From Methanobacterium bryantii (lineage in GTDB: Archaea; Methanobacteriota; Methanobacteria; Methanobacteriales; Methanobacteriaceae), in assembly GCF_002287175.1 (NCBI RefSeq), contig NZ_LMVM01000001.1, positions 620,001 through 684,000 of the forward strand: 64,000 bases of DNA, in the 5' to 3' direction. Made by a program: the position numbers and the translations under genes. Positions 1 to 8,360 of this stretch are shown piece after piece. Numbering within the stretch: the first letter of the stretch is position 1; the number at the start of each line of letters is the position of its first letter. The notes beneath the pieces are model-generated. The model made no database searches and had not been told where the DNA came from. It saw only the letters and a list, made by a program, of their open reading frames with translations.

Positions 1-1171
1 AAAGGTTTGAATTGGCTAAAGTAACCCAATGGGCATCGCCAACTTCAAAAAATCCAATTTTATGAGGATATATGTTGTGGGGGCCAGCTATCTTTACAGC
101 CCTTGTCAGAGCTTTTAATTCTTCTCTTTGTACTGGAATACTGGTTGATTCACATTTAACTTCTTCTTTTATCATTTTTATAACTCTGGGAAGCCCAAAA
201 ATACCCCTTCTAGCGGTCCCTGGGGAGTATCCACACATATAGCCGTGATGATTATTGGGGAAGCCTGTTATAATTGCATTAAGACCTGCCCTTAGACCTG
301 CCCTGCACTCGTCTTCATATGCACCGTTGGTTGCGACTACTTTGCCTGGAGCTAAAATTCGGGCCATGGAAACTGCTTTAGCAAATGCATCCAGTCTATT
401 TTTGGAATTGTTAAATGGGCCTCCTTCTAAAACAAAAACATCAGCACCTATATTTAGGGCTTTCTCAAAACCAGTAATCAGGTCATCATAGCCGTCACCA
501 ATGAACATGATGGCTTCTAGCCCTTTTCCATGTTTTTTAGCCAAGCCGGCAACTTCTTCTGCTTCTTCTATGGGAGCTGCATGACCCTCTCCGCCCTGTT
601 CGCTGGTTAAATTAACAGCTACTGAAGAAGAAAGTTTAATCCATTCTTCTTTATCTATTTCTTCTCTTTTTTCCTTATCAAAAAGTCTTGAATGAATTCT
701 TCCCCTTGGGCACTCTTCAAAGTAGGGGCCTTGATAATAACACTGCCCTGAACACTTAACTATCTCTTTAGGAAATCTCATGGGACCATAGTGGCCAAAG
801 TGGTCAAGATCTAGAGGTACATCAGTTATCGCGCTGACTTCTTTGATAATGTCAATTCCGTTCATGCCATGGGCTTCTGCAATGTCTGCGAAGGCGTAAG
901 CACATATATGTATTGAAGCTCCAATCATATTTGCCAGGATACAATTACCAAGGAGGTCTCGTTTTTCCAGATCGGATGCACAGGTTCCCACAACGATTTC
1001 TGTCAGGTCGCAACCCAAGGGAAACTTTTTAAAATTCATACCTAATTTCATAGCTTCTTTTGTATTCAGTTCTGATACTGCATTTACTACATCAACAACG
1101 TTTTTTTGTGATTTACAAAGTTCTAATGCTGAACCCATATCATTAACGGCTTCTTTTATTATTTCATGCAT
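1..1171 (-). CDS. hcgG: HcgG (HmdC), FeGP-cofactor biosynthesis protein, 3' end cut by window
   Basis: The reverse strand is open from an ATG at 1171 to the window edge, about 390 codons without a stop, so the C-terminus is missing. The protein begins MHEIIKEAVNDMG and has a Cys-rich stretch (CSGQCYY, then FEECPRGR) followed by a glycine-rich half (FIGDGYDDLITGFEKA). I recognise this as HcgG/HmdC, a protein confined to organisms with [Fe]-hydrogenase and needed for making the iron-guanylylpyridinol cofactor; its exact step is less settled than for other Hcg proteins. A GGTGA ribosome-binding site lies just upstream of the ATG. It is transcribed divergently from hmd across a 967-nt gap, which fits shared regulation. 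The family assignment is from memory of the sequence, not from a search. Confidence 0.88.
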   Translation of the reverse strand, partial: MHEIIKEAVNDMGSALELCKSQKNVVDVVNAVSELNTKEAMKLGMNFKKFPLGCDLTEIVVGTCASDLEKRDLLGNCILANMIGASIHICAYAFADIAEAHGMNGIDIIKEVSAITDVPLDLDHFGHYGPMRFPKEIVKCSGQCYYQGPYFEECPRGRIHSRLFDKEKREEIDKEEWIKLSSSVAVNLTSEQGGEGHAAPIEEAEEVAGLAKKHGKGLEAIMFIGDGYDDLITGFEKALNIGADVFVLEGGPFNNSKNRLDAFAKAVSMARILAPGKVVATNGAYEDECRAGLRAGLNAIITGFPNNHHGYMCGYSPGTARRGIFGLPRVIKMIKEEVKCESTSIPVQREELKALTRAVKIAGPHNIYPHKIGFFEVGDAHWVTLANSNL

Positions 1172-1461
1172 TTATGTCACCTTTCAGACTTTTGAAACGC
1201 TAAAAAAGTGTATAAAAAATACTGTTTTGTCTTATTTGTATTAATTACTGGTTCTAAAGTTCTATTAATTTAGATAAGTGTATTTTATATTTAAATATTA
1301 GCATTTAAGCCCGATTTTGTATTACTTTTTTCTTAAATTGTTCCGTATAATTCATACCCTTATTTTAGAAGTGTTCATCTTTAAAATAAAAGAAAAAATA
1401 TAAAAAAAGTTATTGGACTTTTGAATAGGTCCAATTGATTTTATACAGTTATAAAATTCTT

Positions 1462-1524
1462 TCATGGTTTTTTGGGATCTTTTTCCGGACGAATTATTTG
1501 TAGTTTATTTACAGAAATTTTCAT
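1462..1524 (-). CDS. Possible 20-residue micro-protein with a strong ribosome-binding site
   Basis: A 20-codon frame (MKISVNKLQIIRPEKDPKKP) on the reverse strand starts at 1524 and ends at a TGA at 1462. It is preceded at 1528-1539 by a doubled GGAGGTGGAGG-type ribosome-binding site, stronger than that of most genes in the window. An AT-rich TATA-like stretch sits near 1573-1584 at a sensible promoter distance. The peptide is basic and matches nothing I know. It lies between the divergent hcgG and hmd genes and could be a leader peptide for hcgG or an independent micro-protein. It is supported by signals rather than by homology. Confidence 0.4.
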   Translation of the reverse strand: MKISVNKLQIIRPEKDPKKP

Positions 1525-2050
1525 TTTTCCTCCACCTCCACTTGATCAAACAACAAATACTTAGTATTACTTATATAAAATTTATGATTATATAATGCTC
1601 ATTAAACAGCTTCATTCATGCTTAAAGTGAAGGATTATGTGTTTTAAACTGAAAAATGTGTGTACAATATCATGTTATTTAATAAACGTATTTTATGATA
1701 CTATTTTAAAAAAAATAAAAATTTATTTTAGAAAATTCAAGGAAAAAATGGGAGTTTTATACTATTAAAGCAAGCGTTAGACATTATAATCATATACAAA
1801 TCAATATAGTGGGGAATATAATTATTTAAGAGTAAATAATAACCTAAATAATAAAAATAAATGAGATGGGTAATTGAATTTAATATCATTAATAAAGTAT
1901 TATTTATTACTCAATATTCTGGACTAAAAATGTTATTTTTCCTAAAAAATGCTTAAGATTATCCAAAATTAATTCGTTATACTTACCTAACTTTGAAACT
2001 TAATACTTCCATACCATCAGAATTATTACGCCAAAAAAGCAAATCAAAAG

Positions 2051-2135
2051 ATTTATATTTTTTATGATATCAATTTTCAATCTGTACTACATAGAATTAA
2101 GGTAGTATTACTTAATTAGCAAAAAAAGGAGTGAT
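2051..2135 (+). promoter_or_regulatory. Putative hmd promoter and ribosome-binding site
   Basis: A TATA-like ATTTATATTT lies at 2051-2060, about 80 nt before the hmd start, which leaves room for a short leader. A GGAGTGAT ribosome-binding site lies at 2128-2135, three bases before the ATG. The transcription start is inferred, not seen. Confidence 0.5.
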
Positions 2136-2138
2136 AGT

Positions 2139-3176
2139 ATGAAGATTGCAATATTGGGAGCAGGATGTTACAGGACACACGCAGCGAGTGGAATTACAAA
2201 CTTCACAAGGGCATGTGAAGTGGCTGAAATGGTAGGAAAACCTGAAATAGCCATGACTCATTCCACAATGACTATGGGGGCAGAATTAATGGAACTTGCA
2301 GGAGTTAAAGATATAGTAATTGCTGATCCTGTATTCGACAACGACTTTAGAGTTATCGATGATTTTGATTATGAAAACGTTATAGAGGCCCATAAAGAAA
2401 ACCCTGAAAGCGTAATGCCTCAAATAAGAGAAAAAGTCAATGAAGTTGCTAAAGACCTGCCAAAACCCCCAAAAGGAGCTATTCACTTCGTAAATCCTGA
2501 AGACCTTGGATTTGAAGTAACAACTGATGACAGGGAAGCCGTTGCAGATGCGGATTTTATAATGACATGGTTCCCTAAAGGCGACATGCAGCCCGCAATA
2601 GTTGATAACTTCTTAGATGATGTTAAAAAAGGCGCAACAATAACCCACGCATGTACAATTCCAACCACAAAATTCAGCAAGATATTCGCAGAAAAACACG
2701 GTGACCTTGTAACCTCACCTGAAACACTCAACGTCACATCATATCACCCTGGAGCTGTTCCAGAAATGAAGGGGCAAGTATACATAGCTGAAGGCTACGC
2801 TACAGATGATGCAATAAATACTCTTTTTGAGTTAGGTCAGAAGGCAAGGGGTAATGCATATAAAATGCCCGCAGAACTCCTTGGGCCTGTTTGTGATATG
2901 TGTTCAGCATTAACTGCAATTACATATGCTGGATTATTAGGTTACAGAGATTCTGTAATGAATGTTCTGGGAGCTCCTGCGGGATTCGCTCAGATGATGG
3001 CTAAAGAATCACTCACTCAGATTACTGATCTGATGGATAAAGTAGGTATTGATAAAATGGAAGAAAGTTTAGACCCTGGTGCTTTACTTGGGACAGCAGA
3101 CTCTATGAACTTTGGATCAACAGCAGAATTACTGCCTACAATTCTTGAATCATTAAATAAAAGAGCTGCAGAGTAA
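2139..3176 (+). CDS. hmd: [Fe]-hydrogenase Hmd (H2-forming methylene-tetrahydromethanopterin dehydrogenase)
   Basis: Hmd reversibly reduces methenyl- to methylene-tetrahydromethanopterin with H2, using the iron-guanylylpyridinol cofactor and no nickel. The 345-residue length is normal for the family. The N-terminal Rossmann segment MKIAILGAGCYRTHAASG includes His14, the proposed catalytic base. Cys172 in THACTIPTTKF corresponds to the iron-ligating Cys176 of M. jannaschii Hmd. The C-terminal helical dimerisation part (GPVCDMCSALTAITYAG, AKESLTQITDLM) is intact. It is followed by a hairpin terminator and then hcgA, and lies opposite hcgG, so the enzyme and its cofactor genes are together. Hmd is known to be raised under nickel limitation in related methanogens; the adjacent nickel/cobalt genes fit that use. 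Confidence 0.98.
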   Translation: MKIAILGAGCYRTHAASGITNFTRACEVAEMVGKPEIAMTHSTMTMGAELMELAGVKDIVIADPVFDNDFRVIDDFDYENVIEAHKENPESVMPQIREKVNEVAKDLPKPPKGAIHFVNPEDLGFEVTTDDREAVADADFIMTWFPKGDMQPAIVDNFLDDVKKGATITHACTIPTTKFSKIFAEKHGDLVTSPETLNVTSYHPGAVPEMKGQVYIAEGYATDDAINTLFELGQKARGNAYKMPAELLGPVCDMCSALTAITYAGLLGYRDSVMNVLGAPAGFAQMMAKESLTQITDLMDKVGIDKMEESLDPGALLGTADSMNFGSTAELLPTILESLNKRAAE

Positions 3177-3197
3177 AATATTTTTTTTATTTCAACC

Positions 3198-3260
3198 GTA
3201 AAAAATCTCTGATTTTTTACATGCCCCAAACACATTTCATGTGTTTGAGGGTTTTATTTT
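3198..3260 (+). terminator. Tandem hairpins and T-tract after hmd
   Basis: Two stem-loops follow hmd: GTAAAAAATC with GATTTTTTAC around a 3-nt loop (3198-3220), and CCCCAAACAC with GTGTTTGAGG (3224-3250). The second is followed by TTTTATTTT. They look like an intrinsic terminator but also belong to the palindromic repeat family seen across the window. Confidence 0.55.
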
Positions 3261-3301
3261 TAGAAATAAAATATTGTATATTAACAGTTTATGGTGTTAA
3301 A

Positions 3302-4288
3302 TTGATACAAAATACCCTAAAAAAAGTTCAAAATGGAAATGAACTTGAAAAGAATGATATACTAAGTTTATTTCAGACTAAAAGTGCTGAAGATCTTTTA
3401 TATCTGTTACAAACTGCCTGTGATTTGAGAAATAGTAAAATAAAACTCACTTCTACAGTTCATCTAACTAATGTTTGTAAGGTTACTCCTAAATGTAAAT
3501 ACTGCGGGTTTGCTGCGGGAACATCACATGACGGATATTACTACCCTTTCTTTAAAGCAGATTCTGAGATATTAAATGCTGCTAAATGTGTAGAAAGGTC
3601 AGGTATTCCCAGAATAAGTTGTTCGGGTGCTCATGGGTATAATGGTTCCCATGCAGTTAATGCTGCCAGGTTAGTTAAGGAAAATACTTCCTTAGAACTT
3701 TTGGTTAATGTGGGGGCTGATTTAAATAAAGAATCGTTGAAAGAACTTGGTGAATATGAAACTGATACAATATGTTGTAATTTGGAAACTGTAAATCAAA
3801 ACCTATTTAATGAACTTAAACCCGGCGAAAAATTAGAAGATAGAATAAAAATATGTAATAATATATCTGATTCGGGAATAGAACTCTCTTCAGGACTTTT
3901 AATTGGATTAGGTGAATCATATATAGATCGGGCTGATCACCTGCTTTATCTTAAAAAGTTCAAAACACTTGGAGAAATTCCGATAATGGGATTCAATCCC
4001 TACAGAGACACTCCTATGGAATATTACCCTCCATGTTCTTTGATTGAACAGATTAAAACAATTGCAATAACCAGATTAGTCTTCCCTGATCTCAGGATAA
4101 CTGTGCCTACTCCCACAATCGGCCCAAAAAATGTTAAATACCCCTTAATTGCAGGAGCTAACAATTTAGCTACTGTAATTCCTGAAGATTATCCATCTAA
4201 TGTTAAAGGAGTTGGATCTTCATCTTATGGAAATCTTAAAGATGTGGTAAGTATTGTTAAAGAGCTTGGATTAAATTTAGAATCATAA
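3302..4288 (+). CDS. hcgA: HcgA, radical SAM enzyme of FeGP-cofactor biosynthesis
   Basis: HcgA is a biotin-synthase-like radical SAM protein of the hcg pathway, proposed to help form the pyridinol precursor. The iron-sulfur motif is the unusual CX5CX2C (CKVTPKCKYC) that distinguishes this family from the usual CX3CX2C. Later segments such as LSSGLLIGLGES and the GANNLATVI region are typical of the BioB-like barrel. I place the start at the TTG of 3302, preceded by GGTG. An ATG at 3221 would put 27 codons across the hairpin terminator after hmd, which is implausible. It begins a tight run hcgA-B-C-D, with hcgB 14 nt downstream. Confidence 0.93.
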   Translation: MIQNTLKKVQNGNELEKNDILSLFQTKSAEDLLYLLQTACDLRNSKIKLTSTVHLTNVCKVTPKCKYCGFAAGTSHDGYYYPFFKADSEILNAAKCVERSGIPRISCSGAHGYNGSHAVNAARLVKENTSLELLVNVGADLNKESLKELGEYETDTICCNLETVNQNLFNELKPGEKLEDRIKICNNISDSGIELSSGLLIGLGESYIDRADHLLYLKKFKTLGEIPIMGFNPYRDTPMEYYPPCSLIEQIKTIAITRLVFPDLRITVPTPTIGPKNVKYPLIAGANNLATVIPEDYPSNVKGVGSSSYGNLKDVVSIVKELGLNLES

Positions 4289-4302
4289 AAAGAGAGGTCA
4301 AA

Positions 4303-4782
4303 ATGAAACTTGAAAAAATAATTAAAAATGCATGTGAAGAATCCATCAGCGAATCAAGGACAGGTGATACAGAAGATGAAATTAAATTCATCCAGAATTA
4401 TTTAAAGTCTGCCCGCAAAATTATAGTTCCAAGTAAAAATGCTGTGAAATTAAATATTATAAATAGAGTATTAAAAGAATTTGGGCTTCAAAAAGCTGAA
4501 CAACTGCATATAAATACTAATGCAGCTGATTTGAACAGATTACCTGCACTTTCAAAGGCCATTATGGCTCTTGATCAGTGTGAGTGTGATCTAATAATTT
4601 CTAGAGGTCGTCTTGGTGTTCCAGGTTCAGGTTCGATGCTTGTAATGATTGATAAGAAAGGTAGAATTCTCACTGCAGCGACTTCCCCTTCCCATGTCGT
4701 GCATAAAAAAGAGGTAAAAGATGCAGTCAGTGGTGAAATCGTGCATGCGCTGGAAAGAATTGGGTTAAAGAGGATAAAATGA
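4303..4782 (+). CDS. hcgB: HcgB, guanylylpyridinol-forming guanylyltransferase
   Basis: HcgB joins GMP from GTP to the 4-hydroxyl of the pyridinol, giving the guanylylpyridinol part of the FeGP cofactor. The 159-residue protein has the expected length. Recognisable segments are the N-terminal helix with ACEESISESRTGDTEDE and the conserved ISRGRLGVPGSGSMLVMID, followed by a His-rich end (SPSHVVHKKEVKD). It has an AGAGGTC ribosome-binding site and overlaps hcgC by four bases (ATGA), so the two are translationally coupled. Identification rests on family resemblance and on its place in the hcg order. Confidence 0.92.
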   Translation: MKLEKIIKNACEESISESRTGDTEDEIKFIQNYLKSARKIIVPSKNAVKLNIINRVLKEFGLQKAEQLHINTNAADLNRLPALSKAIMALDQCECDLIISRGRLGVPGSGSMLVMIDKKGRILTAATSPSHVVHKKEVKDAVSGEIVHALERIGLKRIK

Positions 4783-5546
4783 AATACGATACTGGGATTA
4801 CTTCAGAAGTTTTAACTGTTACTTCAAGGATGCGGGTTGAGGATGTCATTAAAAAAATAACTGAAATAAAATGTAATGCCACGCTTGACTGGATAAACTC
4901 TTTAAATGTAAATATAGAGAACTCTGTTGTAGTAGGGGCATATCTCACAGGAATTGAATTATCTAAAAGACTTAAAAGAATTTCAAATGTTACAGTTATT
5001 GATATTTATCCCCATCTGGAAAAGTTTGTTGAAAATAATGTTGAATTCAATTCGGATTTAATGAAGATTAAAGATGCAGATCTGGTTGTGGATACTACTG
5101 GTTTAGGTGGCATTAGACCTAAAATAGCTAAACTTATTAAGGGTAATGTTTTTTTAGTTGAGGATCCAGTATCAGACGGTAGTGACGATCTAATACACCA
5201 AAAAAATAATATAATAAATAGATTACGACTATCTAACTCACAGTATAGGGGAATTCTAAAAACAGAAGGTTTAAATTCCAAAACATCCGGCACAATGACA
5301 TTAACTGTAGAAGTTTTAAGGAAAAGTCTTGAAGATGTCTTAAAAAGATCTGGTGTTTTGTATGGCATAGCAGGTATGGAATTCTATGAGGGGGCACTTT
5401 TTAAAGAAAAAGATGTTGATAAGTTTTTGAGGCTTATTAAAAAACCTGCACTTACAGTTTCAACACTTGAACCCGTTTCATGTGATGAAATAATCGAAAA
5501 TTATCTTAAAAAAATATGCAGCGAGGTAAAAAATGTTAGCATCTGA
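4779..5546 (+). CDS. hcgC: HcgC, SAM-dependent pyridinol C-methyltransferase
   Basis: HcgC methylates carbon 3 of the pyridinol ring during FeGP-cofactor synthesis. The 255-residue protein has a central nucleotide-binding core: VVVGAYLTGIELSKRL, then VIDIYPHLEKFVENNV, then DADLVVDTTGLGGI. The C-terminal half holds LNSKTSGTMTLTVEVLRKS. It overlaps hcgB by four bases and overlaps the start of hcgD by 14, the dense packing expected of one operon. Nothing is truncated. The function is inherited from characterised homologues, not shown by this sequence alone. Confidence 0.92.
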   Translation: MKYDTGITSEVLTVTSRMRVEDVIKKITEIKCNATLDWINSLNVNIENSVVVGAYLTGIELSKRLKRISNVTVIDIYPHLEKFVENNVEFNSDLMKIKDADLVVDTTGLGGIRPKIAKLIKGNVFLVEDPVSDGSDDLIHQKNNIINRLRLSNSQYRGILKTEGLNSKTSGTMTLTVEVLRKSLEDVLKRSGVLYGIAGMEFYEGALFKEKDVDKFLRLIKKPALTVSTLEPVSCDEIIENYLKKICSEVKNVSI

Positions 5547-6237
5547 GCTTTTTAATGCCATTAACAAGATAGCGCCTCCTTATTTGGCTCTAAAAACTGA
5601 TAGAATAGGTTATTTGGGTCCAGGAAATCCTGAAGAAATGGAAATAGATAAAGTTCAAGTAAGGATGGATATTCTTCCGTGGGAAGATCCATCTAATTCA
5701 GATCTTGTGGTTTGTCATCATCCCCCTCTCTTTGAGCCAGATTTTCCAGTATATGTTGTTCACTCAAATTGGGATATTGTAAATGGGGGAGCAAATGATG
5801 CTCTTGTGGAGTCTTTAAATTTATGGGTTTTAGATGTTTTAGATGAAAAAACAGGCATTGGCAGAATTTGTTCTACAGTTACAACTATTGAAAAATTTAT
5901 CAGGATTATATCAAGAGCCATACCTACAGATCATATTAAAATAGTAGGTAAACAACAGAAAATAATTAAAAAAATTGCTGTTGTTTCTGGGTTTGGCCTT
6001 AATAACCTTGAATATATAAATTTAGCATACAAAAAAGGTGCAGATGTTTATATATCTGGAGATTTAACCCATCAAAGCGCTATACTTGCAGAAAAATTAG
6101 GGCTATGTGTCATTGATGCTACTCATCATGCTACTGAAATTCCTGGATTGATAAAACTATGTGATTTCATATCTAAATTGGGGGTTAAAGCTGAATTTGT
6201 AGATGAAGAAGTACCATGGAAAACCATTAAAATTTAG
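5533..6237 (+). CDS. hcgD: HcgD, Nif3-like iron-handling protein of FeGP-cofactor biosynthesis
   Basis: HcgD belongs to the Nif3/NIF3-like dinuclear metal family and is proposed to deliver iron to the cofactor. Metal-binding motifs are visible: VVCHHPPLFEP near residue 65, DLTHQSAILAEKLG near residue 180, and DATHHATEIPG near residue 195. The 234-residue length is normal. The ATG at 5533 sits inside the end of hcgC, with GAGGTAAAAA before it. A 700-nt gap separates it from hcgE, so hcgE-F may have their own promoter. Confidence 0.92.
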   Translation: MLASELFNAINKIAPPYLALKTDRIGYLGPGNPEEMEIDKVQVRMDILPWEDPSNSDLVVCHHPPLFEPDFPVYVVHSNWDIVNGGANDALVESLNLWVLDVLDEKTGIGRICSTVTTIEKFIRIISRAIPTDHIKIVGKQQKIIKKIAVVSGFGLNNLEYINLAYKKGADVYISGDLTHQSAILAEKLGLCVIDATHHATEIPGLIKLCDFISKLGVKAEFVDEEVPWKTIKI

Positions 6238-6515
6238 AATAATAATTATACATTTATTTAAATCTGGAGTAATATTGATGTTTACGTGATATTTAAGATA
6301 GTTTTAGGGATATATTCTATTTAAAAAGCTGTAAAAATTATTTATACTTATTACAAAACATTAATTAAAGGCATTAAATGTAATACGATTATATAAAAAA
6401 GTATTTATAGGAGATACTACTTCATTACTTTGAGGATGATTTTTTCCCTTCATTAAAACATCCTTGGTAAGTAATAAAATATTAGGTATTTTTATTAACC
6501 TAATTGAAAAAAAAT

Positions 6516-6582
6516 GGGGCATTCAAACAACCAAAATATCACATTCGCTCAAATGTATCATTTAAAATTGTTTGAATGTCCC
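6516..6582. repeat. Inverted repeat, 15-bp stem with 37-nt loop
   Basis: GGGGCATTCAAACAA at 6516-6530 pairs with TTGTTTGAATGTCCC at 6568-6582, with a single G-T pair. The loop contains a further CATT/AATG pairing. It lies 279 nt after hcgD, too far for a simple terminator, and could be a structured RNA or a small mobile remnant. Confidence 0.55.
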
Positions 6583-6676
6583 ACCAACAATAAGATCTAT
6601 AGATGATATTCATTAACTTATATTAAATAAATTTTTCCGTACTTTTTATATAAAAAGTCATTTGGAAGGTGTGAAA

Positions 6677-6866
6677 ATGAGTATTGAAAAATTAAAATAT
6701 GATGAGAACCCTAAAAACTATGTTACATTAGCCGGTTTTGCAAAATCAGGGATAAAAATAGATATAACTTATCCTGTTGACGAAAATGTGACATTTGAAT
6801 TGTTTTAAGGTTAACAAGCAATTTGCAAGTAGAATATTTGAAAAAATTCAAACAGCTCAATATTAA
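6677..6866 (+). pseudogene. Small unknown ORF broken by a one-base frameshift
   Basis: A good ribosome-binding site (GGTGTGAAA) precedes an ATG at 6677. The frame encodes MSIEKLKYDENPKNYVTLAG and so on for 43 residues and stops at TAA 6806-6808, inside the run TGTTTTAAGG. Dropping one T of that run continues the frame as KVNKQFASRIFEKIQTAQY to a TAA at 6864-6866, with plausible residue use. The intact product would be about 62 residues. I do not recognise the family. It sits between hcgD and hcgE. A sequencing error in the homopolymer would also explain it. Confidence 0.45.
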
Positions 6867-6953
6867 ATTTATTTTTTTTTAAAATTAGTTTGGAAGTATA
6901 ATTAGCAAATCTTTTAAAATACATAACAATTGTTATCTAAATAATTGGTAATC

Positions 6954-7631
6954 ATGGGGAACAGCAAAATGGTGATTGAAGTTCTAGAAAACAAAATACA
7001 GAGTATTGGTGAATTAGAAAATAAGAAAGTGTCTAAAGGACATGTAACACTGGTCGGCGTAGGTAGATTGGGGTTGAGGATAGGTATAAATTTAATACAG
7101 GTCCATAGAGGAGGTCCAAAAGAGATCAGTGCTTTTGACGGCCAAAAAATTTCAGAGTCAGATATAATATTTAAGATTCTTGGAGGGAATTTTGGGGATT
7201 ATAAAGTTGATTTTCTAAAAAGCATTTGCACGCATCCTGAGAGTTTAAGGAAAGTAACTGCATTTAAAGAAGATATAACCAAAAATAATTTAGATCTTAT
7301 AAAAGGAAATGTTGTTTCCATACAGTCTGCCGGGGGGAATACTATCCCTACTACCGCAGCTGTTATTAAAAGAGCCCATGAAATTGGAGCAAAAACAATA
7401 AGTACTGCTGGCGTTTTTGGTATTGGAGAGGAAAAAATAACTGTTATGGATATCTCTGAGGTAGATGATAGTAATCCTGTGGTTAAAGAACTTAGATCGC
7501 ATGGAATTGAAGAAAATCACAAAATAGTAACTACTGGAAGGTTCATTGAGGACAATATACCAATTACACCTTACGTTTTAGATGCCTATTCTATTATAAT
7601 GACTAAAGAAATTTTAAAACTATTGATGTGA
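6954..7631 (+). CDS. hcgE: HcgE, E1-like adenylyltransferase of FeGP-cofactor biosynthesis
   Basis: HcgE resembles ubiquitin-activating E1/ThiF enzymes and adenylates the carboxyl group of guanylylpyridinol before its transfer to HcgF. The nucleotide-binding glycine motif is VTLVGVGRLGLRIGINL, followed by ISAFDGQKISESDI where E1 enzymes carry their conserved Asp. A second conserved region is VVSIQSAGGNTIPTTAAVIKRAHEIGA. A TTG at 6945 is in frame, but the ATG at 6954 or the one at 6969 is a more natural start; the N-terminus is uncertain. The stop overlaps the leader of hcgF, so the pair is coupled. Confidence 0.9.
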   Translation: MGNSKMVIEVLENKIQSIGELENKKVSKGHVTLVGVGRLGLRIGINLIQVHRGGPKEISAFDGQKISESDIIFKILGGNFGDYKVDFLKSICTHPESLRKVTAFKEDITKNNLDLIKGNVVSIQSAGGNTIPTTAAVIKRAHEIGAKTISTAGVFGIGEEKITVMDISEVDDSNPVVKELRSHGIEENHKIVTTGRFIEDNIPITPYVLDAYSIIMTKEILKLLM

Positions 7632-7636
7632 TTATT

Positions 7637-8179
7637 ATGATTAAAGTAGCAACTGCAGAGTGTTTTACACACGGGCATATTGCAAGGGAAATACATGGCT
7701 TTTCTCAAGGATATGATGGTGAATTTGGCCCTAATTATAATTTATTAAATGGTATCCCATATGACCTGTCTGTGGTATGTGGGATTTTCGCACCTACATT
7801 ATCAGCACTTCAAAAAGTTTTAAAAGTAGATCCTCCTGAACCTTTAAAATTAATCCGTGGAATAAAAGTTTACGATGAAGAAAACGACAAAAAAGTGGCA
7901 GTTATAATGGCAAAAGCCGTGAAAGATCTTTTAGGAGCTAATATTGGGATTGGAACAACTGCAGGTATTGGAAGGGGAGGTATTGCTGTATCAACTGATG
8001 AATATACTGTAGTGGCCAGTTCTGGATTTTATGCAGATATTACAACTCATGATTCATCACGATTACTCAAAAGGCAGGAATGCGGTATCAAAAAAGCATT
8101 ATCTATTTTTGTGGATGTAATAAATGATGATTGGGATAAACTAATGGAATATGATGATGTCTATGTTTTAGATAAATGA
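7637..8179 (+). CDS. hcgF: HcgF, guanylylpyridinol thioester-forming protein
   Basis: HcgF binds guanylylpyridinol and forms a thioester with it through Cys9, the activated form that becomes the acyl ligand of the iron. Starting at the ATG of 7637 gives MIKVATAECFTHG, which puts the cysteine exactly at position 9; a GTG at 7628 would shift it to 12, so I prefer 7637. GATGTGAT serves as ribosome-binding site within the end of hcgE. The segment IGIGTTAGIGRGGIAVSTDEY is conserved. A copy of codons near residues 114-160 is repeated as a pseudogene fragment at 10808-10950. Confidence 0.93.
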   Translation: MIKVATAECFTHGHIAREIHGFSQGYDGEFGPNYNLLNGIPYDLSVVCGIFAPTLSALQKVLKVDPPEPLKLIRGIKVYDEENDKKVAVIMAKAVKDLLGANIGIGTTAGIGRGGIAVSTDEYTVVASSGFYADITTHDSSRLLKRQECGIKKALSIFVDVINDDWDKLMEYDDVYVLDK

Positions 8180-8289
8180 AATTATTTATGGGATTTTCAA
8201 TAACAGATAAATTTCTAGATTACTTTTAGCAATAAAAATTTTTAACCAAATATTAACTAACCTGAAAATGTAAAAGGAATATTTAAAGA

Positions 8290-8360
8290 AGTATCATGGG
8301 CATTAATTAAAGGAGCAAACTTTACTGGATACTTCCAGTTAAACCCATGATACTGTTTTT
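8290..8360. terminator. Inverted repeat and T-tract between convergent genes
   Basis: AGTATCATGGG (8290-8300) pairs perfectly with CCCATGATACT (8344-8354), followed by G and six or more T. The loop contains a second stem ACTGG/CCAGT. It lies exactly between the convergent ends of hcgF and the lipoprotein gene, so termination is likely. Confidence 0.55.

Larger units (their letters stand above)
1172..2138. other. Intergenic region between divergent hcgG and hmd
   Basis: This 967-nt AT-rich gap holds the divergent promoters of hcgG and hmd. Apart from the micro-ORF at 1462-1524 I see no coding frame. An inverted repeat ATTGGAC...GTCCAAT spans about 1412-1434. AGTATTACT motifs occur near 1568 and 2103. 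No known riboswitch or RNA gene was recognised. Confidence 0.6.
6238..6953. other. Intergenic region between hcgD and hcgE
   Basis: This gap holds a long-loop inverted repeat (6516-6582) and a small frameshifted reading frame (6677-6866). A TATA-like AAAATTAGTTTGGAAGTATAA stretch near 6880 may serve hcgE. I see no other gene. Confidence 0.5.

Noticed and set aside
3221..3301. An ATG at 3221 as the hcgA start
   Set aside because: The added 27 codons run through the hairpin terminator after hmd and encode nothing typical of HcgA; the TTG at 3302 has a GGTG site and starts at the conserved region.
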